Assembly: GCA_028564925.1 (NCBI GenBank)
Contig: CM053027.1
Coordinates: forward strand, 244,615,649-244,679,648
DNA length: 64,000 nucleotides
DNA from: Lithobates sylvaticus
Taxonomy: Eukaryota; Chordata; Amphibia; Anura; Ranidae
Direction: 5' to 3'
The notes beneath the pieces were generated by a model that did not search any database, was not told the DNA's origin, and worked only from the letters and a program-made list of their open reading frames with translations. The translations under genes and the position numbers were made by a program. Position 1 is the first letter of the stretch, and each line of letters opens with the position of its first letter. Below, one piece after another: positions 56,330 through 64,000 of this stretch.

Positions 56330-58743
56330 TCAACCTCTCTTCCCATCCTTTGTCTATAGCTGAGAGAAAGATCCTTTCACGAGGTCTAACTTTCTGCCCT
56401 GAACAAAGTTGCGACATATTCGGTGTTATCGTTGACCTGCAGCTCTTCGCACGCAGGCTCCTTCTCAAGAGCCTGCATGCGAAGACCACCAGTGTCGACG
56501 ACACCGACTGGTCAACATTTAGCATGAAAGAATTCAAGGCCCTACGGGACCTGACCCTCCTATACCAGGAAAACAACACTGTAGACCTTATTGACCAAAT
56601 TGACCTAGAAGCACTCTTAGAAGATGCTGAGAGATCACAAAAAACTCAAACTATAAGTTTTAAAAAACCATCTTCTAAATTTCCACCTCTAAATTTGAAT
56701 CCCAACATCGAGACATTTGTGAATCAGGTACTTCGGGGTCTGAATAAAATTATCTTAAAAAGGGCCCCTCCAAAAAATCTGGGACGAGATGAAACTGATG
56801 CGTTCAGAGAACTCTGTATGAATACAGATATCACAATTAAGCCTTCGGACAAAGGCGGCAACGTGGTCCTAATGGACAACCAGGACTACGTAGATATGTG
56901 CCAATCCATTCTTAACAACGGCGAGTGGTACAAGAAAGTACCTATGGCCTTAATACATGCCTCCCATGACCACTTCTATGATATGATACATAGTTCCTTT
57001 CTGAGAGGAACCATATCTAAAGATCAATACGAATACATTAGAGTGAAGTACCCTCGTATAGCTACGTTTTATAGTCTACCGAAAATACACAAAGAAAAAA
57101 CCAAACCACCCGGCCGACCAATAGTTTCCGGCAACGGCAATATTTCTGAAAACCTTAGCAAATTCATTGACTCATTTTTACAACCCTTGGTGACCTGTCT
57201 ACCCTCCTTTCTCAAAGACACTATCCATCTACTTGAGATGGTTTCCAACATGCCACTTTCTGCAGAATCCCGCCTAGTGGCTATTGATGTGGAGGCCCTG
57301 TACAGTTCGATCCCCCATACCAAGGGGATAGAGACTGTACAGCATGTCTTAACACAAAGCCAAAGATACAACCATGATTTGAATGCATTTATTATTGAAG
57401 GTTTGGAGTACATCCTCACTCAGAATTACTTTGTGTTCAACAACTCCCACTACCTCCAGGTACAAGGCGTAGCCATGGGCACCTGTTGCGCTCCGGCTTA
57501 CGCCAACTTGTACCTGGGGGAGTGGGAGAAAACCCTCCTAGATGACGAGGACCTCCTCGTGTATACCAGCCACATCAAATTGTGGCTGCGTTACATCGAT
57601 GACGTCCTCGTCGTCTGGGAGGGACCTGAGGCACTATTACAGGAGTTCTTTACTCGCATCAATGTGAACTCTCTCAATTTGAAATTCACTATGACCCACG
57701 ACCCAGACACTATCACTTTCCTCGATGTGCAGCTGTTACGCAATTCTAAAAATGAAATTTCTACCACATTATTCAGGAAAAATACAGCAGGCAACACGAT
57801 TCTCCATGCCTCAAGCTTTCACCCTGACATCCTAAAAAATTCCATACCATACGGACAGTACCTGCGGCTACGTCGCAATTGCTCCGAGGATTCCTCTTTT
57901 AAAATTGAGGCAGGGCACTTACAGGAGAGACTACTGGCACGGGGCTACAGCCGTTCATGTTTACGGAAGGCCTATAATAGAACCAGTCTAGAAACACGAC
58001 CTAATCTACTGTCCAAAAATTCTAAAAAGACGAGTGAAGCAAAGAATGTCAAAAACGATCACATTCGAATGATACTTCGCTTTTCTCAACAGCACAAGCA
58101 CATTCGGAACATTATAAAGAAACATTGGAGCATCCTTTTGGATGACCCCAAAGTAAACACCTTCCTGTCCGACCAACCAGCAATTACCTTCAAAAGGGCT
58201 ACTTCCCTTAGGGATAAACTTGTGCAAAGCGAGTATAAAAACGAACAAAACCGTCGAAAACATTGTACCACCCTCGGGTCTTTCCCGTGTGGGCATTGCT
58301 CTTTCTGCCAATACATCAGACGGGACAAGACCTTTATTTTACCCAATGGGACCACTTTCAAACCCTTACATTACGCCAATTGCCAAACTAGAGGTATTGT
58401 CTATATGATGTCGTGTGAATGTGGGGCTTTCTATGTGGGGAAGACGAGGCAGGAGTTCTACCGCAGGATGTCCAAGCATATATATTCCATGCAAATTGGT
58501 AATCACTACCTAGCCCTAGGCAGGCATGTTGTTGCACAACACAACTACAAAATGCCCTGCATTTCTTTCACCGCTCTCGACCGGGTACACATTCCCGGTC
58601 GAGGCGGTGACTGGAACAAGACACTCTTGCAGCACGAACAAAGATGGATTCATAGGCTGCAGGCAAATGTGCCTCCAGGACTTAATGAATCCATCTCATA
58701 TGCTCCCTTCCTTAAGGGCTTCGTGTCGGGCAAGACCCAATAG
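56182..58743 (+). CDS. PLE-5 reverse transcriptase-GIY-YIG endonuclease (Penelope type)
   Basis: The frame is open from 56182 (no ATG near its start; residue numbers below count from 56350). The conserved N-terminal LS.AERKILSRGLTFCP is followed by TIKPSDKGGNVVLMD (about 160) and the Penelope block YSLPKIHK with PGRPIVSGNG (about 240-262). The RT motifs are LVAIDVEALYSSIPH (about 314), QGVAMGTCCAPAYANLYLG (about 372) and YIDDVLVVW (about 415, catalytic DD). A cysteine linker CGHCSFC (about 646) and the GIY-YIG nuclease GIVYMMSCECGAFYVGKT (about 680-698) with HEQRWIHRL (about 762, catalytic Glu) follow. There are no internal stops in ~800 codons, the usual size of Penelope proteins. The enzyme would nick DNA and prime reverse transcription at the cut. 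Neptune or Poseidon subgroup is not decided. Confidence 0.92.
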   Translation, partial: TNNPYLGTFEAGFRSYFKPDTGTTLSPVKQGSGKPRRVHHPDTIKSLSVINLSSHPLSIAERKILSRGLTFCPEQSCDIFGVIVDLQLFARRLLLKSLHAKTTSVDDTDWSTFSMKEFKALRDLTLLYQENNTVDLIDQIDLEALLEDAERSQKTQTISFKKPSSKFPPLNLNPNIETFVNQVLRGLNKIILKRAPPKNLGRDETDAFRELCMNTDITIKPSDKGGNVVLMDNQDYVDMCQSILNNGEWYKKVPMALIHASHDHFYDMIHSSFLRGTISKDQYEYIRVKYPRIATFYSLPKIHKEKTKPPGRPIVSGNGNISENLSKFIDSFLQPLVTCLPSFLKDTIHLLEMVSNMPLSAESRLVAIDVEALYSSIPHTKGIETVQHVLTQSQRYNHDLNAFIIEGLEYILTQNYFVFNNSHYLQVQGVAMGTCCAPAYANLYLGEWEKTLLDDEDLLVYTSHIKLWLRYIDDVLVVWEGPEALLQEFFTRINVNSLNLKFTMTHDPDTITFLDVQLLRNSKNEISTTLFRKNTAGNTILHASSFHPDILKNSIPYGQYLRLRRNCSEDSSFKIEAGHLQERLLARGYSRSCLRKAYNRTSLETRPNLLSKNSKKTSEAKNVKNDHIRMILRFSQQHKHIRNIIKKHWSILLDDPKVNTFLSDQPAITFKRATSLRDKLVQSEYKNEQNRRKHCTTLGSFPCGHCSFCQYIRRDKTFILPNGTTFKPLHYANCQTRGIVYMMSCECGAFYVGKTRQEFYRRMSKHIYSMQIGNHYLALGRHVVAQHNYKMPCISFTALDRVHIPGRGGDWNKTLLQHEQRWIHRLQANVPPGLNESISYAPFLKGFVSGKTQ

Positions 58744-59849
58744 AGTCATCAACACATTCCTGCTTTCACCCCTGCTTCGTCTTCCCCCCCCCCCCTCCTC
58801 CCCCCCCCCTCTATCGACATTATAAGGGACCAGGATCCAATAAAAAACCCCTCCCCTTTCACCATCTACCCTGCCAAGAGTATAGCCTAACATGCGGTTC
58901 ATTCCTATGTATATTTGGTGCTTATGTGCCTTCTTTATTGTTACTATTTGTTTTCTGTTTATTTCTACTTTTAAAAAAATATCAGAAAATAAGGCACTTT
59001 CAAATATAAGTGCTTTCACTGTATCACCTGTACAATATGGACATCCCACCATAATTGAGTCTGATTGTTCCAAATAATATAGACCAAATTTCTAACTATA
59101 TCTCTTTCTCTGTTTAAACATGTATTCTTTCAACTCTTTTGTTTTTGTATTTGACCACCATTTCCCTGTTCCTCCTCTAGGTGGCACCATCCACTCCGTT
59201 TGGCTGCATCAGGACCTCTGGACATCCAGGTCCGTTGTGTCTTCCCAGCAAAGGTGAGGGAGTGGACTTTTAATTTTGTCCCTCCCTCTATCCTCCCCCT
59301 ACAGACGTCGAGGCTGGTCCTGGGCGTCTCCGGGGGGTTGGTCCTTTGCTGGCGGCATCCTCTGACATTTCCGGACGTTGTGCGCATGTGCGGGGCCCCG
59401 TACATGCGCGCATGTTGATGACGTCACGCACTTGCGACGGAAATGATGCAGGTGCAGGGCCCAAGCCTTCAGAGAACGCCGGGGGAATACACACAAGGCG
59501 GACATGATTGTCCGCCATCACTGGCCCTGGAGGCCCTATCGGGACGCCGGTTGGTCGCGGTGATCGGGGGGGGAGGGAGGGGGGGGGAGGGCAGGACCCG
59601 CTCGGCCACCCACTATCATTCTGAACCAATCAGTACTAGGAACACACAGTTATAAGCCAGGTATGTTTGAGAGCGGCACCTCACTTCCGCAGGAGGCCCA
59701 GTACATTCCAGATGCACTTGAGTCCTCAGTGAGTATTACCTCACCCTCTAAGGGAACTTTCTCCTGTTTTTTATACGATCTTAAAAAGGACTTCAAATGA
59801 AACCTTCCCCCTCCTCCATTCCCCCCTTCTCGTTTTTATTTATAGATTC
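58744..59849 (+). other. PLE-5 3' body between ORF2 and right pLTR
   Basis: A C-run region (58776-58812), an AT-rich stretch, then GC-rich sequence with GCGCATGTGCGGGG and ATGCGCGCATG near 59382-59414. TGGGGGGGGAGGGAGG-type G-runs lie at about 59566-59592. It may hold promoter elements of the following repeat. No supported gene. Confidence 0.5.
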
Positions 59850-61455
59850 TATTTGAGACCTCTTTGTTTGATCTCCTCAAAGCAGGTGCACTTTGGTGGA
59901 GAATCAGGTGCACTATCAGTCTGTGGCCTATGTGACCAAACACTATATTGAAGGTAATTACAATCACCATCATATAGTATATGTCTTCCTTTCCCCAGTC
60001 ACTTTCCCAAACTTTCTTCCCCCCCCCCTTTCCCCCCCCTCCCCCCTTCTTCGTTTTCCTCTACCCATATCTATCTAATTGTCATTTTTGATGTTGTCCC
60101 CACCCCCCCCCTCTTCCCGTGCCCAACACCACCCCCCCCTTCCTTTCCTTTCACCCTCTCCTCCGCTTCTTCCTCCCTCACTTGCCCCCATTTCCCCCTT
60201 CCCCTAGGTCAACACAATCCAAGCATACATGCCCCACTCCCCACACTAGCACAGTCACAATTTACTACATGCCAACCTTACCCTTTATTTTCCTTTGCCC
60301 CTGTTTGGTCCTCGTCTTTTCCTCCCCCCCTTATCCCTTCCCCCTTTATCCCTTTCCTTTCCCTCACCATCACCCCACACACCTGCGTCCGTCTCCCTCC
60401 CCCTGCCTTTTTGTGTCTGTTTCCCCTCTCCCATTCCCCAACTCTCCCCCCCGTTTTCTTCCCTTCCCCTTCTTCACCACGTGTCGAACTACTCTTTTTT
60501 GTTCACTGTTTTCCTTATCACATACCACATCCCCCACTTCCATACAACGGCTCACACCCCCTATTTCATGCACGGCCAGCTTATCATCCCACTTTTCCTT
60601 TCCCCCACTTTCCCTTCTACTTTCACAGTTTCTCTTTACCTATTCCGCTGTGTGTATGAAGCGCGCCATACATATATGCCCTTCCCAGTCACCCTGTTTT
60701 CTTCCCTTCTCTTTCTTTCCCTTTCTTCCCTTCCACCTTCCCTCTCCTCCATCCCCCCCTTCCAAACCCCTTCATCTGTCTCTTTATTATCAGACATATT
60801 CTTATTTCATTACCCATTTCCTCTCTCATTACAATCTAAATATCTATAAATATCCAATTTCCTACTAAACGAGACACACTCTACATGCGAGGTGAACTGT
60901 GACCTTGAGGAGGTTGAGGCCAATGATTTTGGTCACACCTCCTGAAGCATGGAAAGGTGCTACTCCCAACTCTGCCTGAGGGACTCTCTCTCATAAAGAG
61001 CTCTTTCTTCCTCCCTTTTGCCTGTACTGTATATAGATGTGCTCCTTAATGACTTTTTGGTACATTCCAGGAGTCTGCTACCGTGGGTGTCCGACTGTTC
61101 GGTCTCTCCCCGCCTTATTTGGACCCCAACCCCCCCCCTGCCCTCCGTGCCCCCGGGGGCCCATTTAGGGGTCTCCTCTGGTAGGCCAGTCAGAATGTGT
61201 GACTCCTCGTAAGCCACATACGGCTCGGATGACCCATTGCGCCCTGATTCACCAATAGGAGTTGGAATTGGTAGCCACCAGGAACAACGACGGGACTCTC
61301 TTACAAATACCCATGCAGAAGACTATCTCACACACTACACTCATACCGGTAACTATATCGATAATAATATATAAAAAATGTATATGGACATGAGTATAAA
61401 TATACAGAAACACATAACTGAAAAGTTGTTGTTACAATGTCTTTTTACTTCCAGC

Positions 61456-61519
61456 TGACAAAAATGCTCTGAGGAAGACCGATACAGACAACAGGTCGAA
61501 ACGCGTCAGTTTTTTGTCA
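61456..61519 (+). ncRNA. Hammerhead ribozyme in the PLE-5 right pLTR
   Basis: Same as the left copy except stem III: GAAACGCGTC (61498-61507), giving the palindrome ACGCGT. Core CTGAGGA 61469-61475; stem II GACC/GGTC 61477-61480 and 61494-61497; stem I TGACAAAAA/TTTTTGTCA 61456-61464 and 61511-61519. Cleavage is expected after C61507. Confidence 0.75.
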
Positions 61520-61822
61520 CACCCTACAATCACTGCCTCTGACCATATCAGTAGTGGTATTAGGGGATATTCGTTGGTTTTATTCTGTGTACTGTGTTTG
61601 TATTTTTTATTCTGTATGGGCTTGTGTTTTTACACTCCTTTTTATGTGTCATCATATTTTTTTAAATTTTGAATAAACATTGCAAATTGATTTGGATGGA
61701 TTTTGGTCTATCATTCCATATAGCCGCCTGACTATTGCTACCAGACGGCTATTGCTGCCTAAAAACCCCACCACCAAGGGAGAATCTTTTTCTTTTTTTC
61801 TATCCAACCTGGGGTGAGCAGC

Positions 61823-62180
61823 CATAGTTTCATAGTTTCATAGTTTCATAGTTAGTAAGGTTGAATAAAGACATCAGTCCATCCAGTTCAACCTGAGCGA
61901 GTGTCTACAATTGTCCCTATCCCTGTACATTGCACATCAGTCCCCATCCTCAAGGAGCCCACAATCTAAGGTCCCCATTTATATACTAGGCCAATTTTTT
62001 GGACAGAAGCCAATTAACCTACCTGCATGTCTTTGGATTGTGGGAGGAAACCGGAGTACCCGGAGGAAACCCACGCAGGCACAGGGAGAACATGCAAACT
62101 CCAGGCAGGAAGTGTCGTGGTTGGGATTCAAACCAGCGACCCTTCTTACTGCTAGGTGAGAGTGCTGACCACTACACCAC
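61823..62180 (-). mobile_element. tRNA-derived SINE, V-SINE-like
   Basis: Minus strand. The head has a Pol III A box TGGTGTAGTGG (62169-62179) and B box GGTTTGAATCC (62124-62134) at tRNA-like spacing. The middle (about 62025-62103) has the widely conserved vertebrate segment CTGCGTGGGTTTCCTCCGGG, which I associate with V-SINEs. The 3' part (61855-61893, GGTTGAACTGGATGGACTGA) matches the 3' tail of LINE-1, followed by a three-unit AAACTATG repeat. No clear TSD; about 10 bp of target seem lost. Confidence 0.8.
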
Positions 62181-62206
62181 TGATTGTGTCAACCCCCTTC
62201 TTTTCC

Positions 62207-62795
62207 AAAACTATAATTCTCAAGCTCTACAAGACTCTGGTCCGGCTGCACCTAGAGTATGCTGTCCAGTTCTGGGCACCAGTCCTCAGGAAGGATATAC
62301 TGGAAATGGAACAAGTACAAAGAAGAGCAACACAGATAATAAAGTATCTGGAGGATATTAGTTATGATTAAAGGTTGCAAGCACTAAACTTATTCTCTTT
62401 GGAGAAGAGACGCTTGAGAGGGGATACGATTTAAATTTACAAATACCATACTGGTGACCCCAAAATAGGGATGAAACTTTTTCACGAAAGGGAGTTTAAT
62501 AAGACATGTAGCCACTCACTAAAATTAGAAGAAAAGAGGTTTAACCTTAAACTGCGTAGATTGTTCTTTACTGTAAGAGTAGCAAGGATGTGGAATTCCC
62601 TTCCACAGGTGGTGGTTTCAGTGGGGGGGCATCGATAGTTTCAAAAAAAAACTATTAGATAAGCACCTGAAGGACCGCAACATACAGGGATATACAATGC
62701 AATACTGACATATAATCACACACATAGGTTGGACCTGATGGACTTGTGTCTTTTTTCAACCTCACTTACTGTAACTTTGTAACTATGTAGCTATA
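62207..62795 (+). pseudogene. LINE-1 3' end: end of ORF2 and 3' UTR
   Basis: It resumes the LINE reverse transcriptase after PLE-5: ILKLYKTLVRLHLEYAVQFW, PVLRKDILEMEQVQRRATQI and LEDISYD (to 62371), then in changed frames FSLEKRRLRGDTI and KLEEKRFNLKLRR. The 3' UTR ends with GGTTGGACCTGATGGACTTG (62727 onward) and CTTTGTAACTATGTAGCTAT. That tail is shared with the SINE at 61823-62180. Confidence 0.8.
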
Positions 62796-63289
62796 TTGTC
62801 TGTTACCTCCACTGTTCAATTAAGGCCTATCACTGTGACAAAAAATAAATAAATCTGTTGTCTTTGCAAAAAACTAATACAGTCCAAGGTATTTAATAAG
62901 AGGCATGGTGAGTTTTTTGAAGAAATAAAAAAAAAAAAAAAAGTAACTACTACTTTGTGGAGGTGATCAGGATTTTTTTTTATGATTGCTTATAACATTG
63001 TATTTCACTGTTATATGCAACCATTTTTTCTGAATGAAAACTATTCTTTCAGTGTTTACTATTGTGATTAGCTGTGATTGGCCACAGCTAATCACATGGT
63101 ACAGATAGACTGTGATTGGTCCTGTCTGTAGCATGCGATTACTGTGACCAATCACAGAGATCAACACAATAGTGCACAATGCGGCGCATGAGGTGCATTC
63201 TGGGGAGGATGTCATATGATGTCTACCTGGGTCGAGAGAGCTCCCCTCCAGCCATCATGTGACTATAGGCCAGGCAGGAAGCTGCTTGC
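62796..63289. other. No gene; hairpin-bearing repeat
   Basis: An A-run at 62926-62942. Positions 63064-63096 form a palindrome (TGTGATTAGCTGTG/CACAGCTAATCACA), followed by diverged copies of ACTGTGATTGGTC-like words to 63160, suggesting a small foldback MITE. Confidence 0.45.
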
Positions 63290-64000
63290 TGCAGCTTGGC
63301 ATTGTATACTATTGTTGAGCCTGTGATTTTCTAGGACCCCCAGATCTTTTTCCATCCTGGATTCCCCCAAAGGTTCTCACTTGCATTCCCCTAAGTGCAG
63401 TACTTTACATATTTCAACATTAAACCTCATTTGCCATGTAGTTGCACATCCTTTTATTTTATTGGGGTCTTCTTGTTTCTATATCCTGCTGTGAAGTTAT
63501 TGCCCTGTTTAGCTTTGTATCATTGGCAAATGCTGCACCTGAACTATTTATAGCAATCACTATATCATTTATGAATAAATTACACAGAATTAGTCTGTGA
63601 CAGAGCCTTGGGGTACCCTGCTCACGTCTCCAGACCATTCTGAATACACAGTTTTTATAACCACCCTTTGGACTCTCCCCTGTAAGCAGTTTTCTGGTTC
63701 GGTATCACTTCCTCATAGAACAGATTAATCTGGCAAGAATGATCTTTCAAATAATTCATGCTTTCATGTTTTCATAAGCAAATTCTTGGACAAAGTCCTT
63801 TAACGCTAACATTCCCAGTAGTTTACATACTATTGATGTTAGATTGACTGGCCTATAGTTTTTAGGTATACAGTATATCTTGGCCCTTTTATAAATATTG
63901 GTACTATGTTTGCGTTTCACTAATCAGCTGGTACAATTTCAGCTGTTAAGAAATGAGAGAAATACTGAAAAATACGGACTCTTTTCTCAGGCGAGGATAT
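63290..64000 (-). pseudogene. Antisense L2/CR1 LINE, reverse transcriptase fragment (LINE-3)
   Basis: Minus-strand translation gives IVPAD, ANIVPIFIKGPRYTV (near 63.9 kb), SIVCKLLGM, then WSGDVSRVPQGSVT and SGAAFANDTKLNRAI (near 63.5-63.6 kb), i.e. RT blocks up to the catalytic region, where FADD has become FAND. Several stops. It runs off the right edge of the window. Confidence 0.65.

Larger units (their letters stand above)
52667..62206 (+). mobile_element. Penelope-like element PLE-5, near-complete with pLTRs
   Basis: A 15-bp duplication AAAACTATAATTCTC flanks it (52652-52666 and 62207-62221). Layout: an inverted copy of the pLTR end (52667-53207); a direct left pLTR (53208-about 55165); a unique body with ORF1 (55337-56329) and ORF2 (to 58743) and a 3' region (58744-59849); a right pLTR (59850-62206) with a SINE inside it. 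The pLTR copies differ at only a handful of positions by eye, so the insertion is recent. The tandem partial copy plus 5' inversion is the classic Penelope arrangement. Confidence 0.92.
59850..62206 (+). repeat. Right pLTR of PLE-5 (interrupted by a SINE)
   Basis: Copy of 53208-55190. Differences noted by eye include GCGCGCC for GCGCACC (near 60662), GACTTTTT for GAATTTTT (near 61050) and ACGCGTC for ACGTGTC in the hammerhead. After GAGCAGCCAT (about 61825) a SINE intervenes. The final TGATTGTGTCAACCCCCTTC (62181-62200) corresponds to the end of the left copy, with about 10 bases missing at the SINE site. Confidence 0.9.

Noticed and set aside
62110-62180. tRNA gene on the minus strand
   Set aside because: A and B boxes are present but no cloverleaf with an acceptor stem forms; it is the head of a SINE.

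Overview
The window looks like intergenic DNA from an amphibian, most likely a frog. The call rests on the mix of families: Penelope-like elements (PLEs), BED-finger hAT transposons, Tc1/mariner, piggyBac-like MITEs, L1/Tx1-type and L2/CR1-type LINEs, a V-SINE-like SINE, DIRS and chromodomain Ty3/Gypsy elements. I found no host protein-coding gene, rRNA, functional tRNA or CRISPR array. Almost every long reading frame belongs to a mobile element. Family names come from reading motifs, not from a database search.

Layout. 1-10.9 kb: a minus-strand L1-type LINE, split by a hAT-like MITE (125-1531) and by a PLE (1778-6684) that has a second PLE inside it (3735-6393). 10.9-16.4 kb: a decayed plus-strand Ty3/Gypsy fossil holding a small MITE and a third PLE (13662-15475). 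16.4-22 kb: a minisatellite, an antisense L2/CR1 LINE split by an inverted-repeat element that carries a 5'-truncated L1, then a Tc1 fragment. 22-33 kb: an antisense DIRS fossil interrupted by a piggyBac-like MITE and by a fourth PLE (26325-32747), which is itself split by a hAT transposon (27040-32430). 33-35.9 kb: antisense LINE remains, unassigned sequence and a minisatellite.

35.9-62.8 kb: one plus-strand L2/CR1 LINE copy cut into four collinear pieces by three insertions, each with a target-site duplication (TSD). These are a hAT transposon (36786-49508, 8-bp TSD) with a nearly whole Gypsy element inside its zinc finger (38930-45135, 5-bp TSD); a Tc1 transposon with an intact 340-aa transposase (49740-51358, TA); and a 9.5-kb PLE (52667-62206, 15-bp TSD) with an almost intact reverse transcriptase/GIY-YIG gene, two long direct repeats (pLTRs) and a SINE inside it. 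63.3-64 kb: another antisense LINE fragment.

The most notable signal is the PLE group. Five insertions have TSDs of 14-15 bp, most carry an inverted copy of their own end at the 5' side, and four carry hammerhead-ribozyme-like cores, some with long stem I helices and self-complementary stem III sequences. PLE hammerheads are known in general; the variation among families here is worth testing. Insertion order can be read from the nesting: the LINEs, Gypsy-2 and DIRS are old hosts, while the Tc1, the 52.7-62.2 kb PLE and the 39-45 kb Gypsy look youngest because their paired ends are nearly identical.
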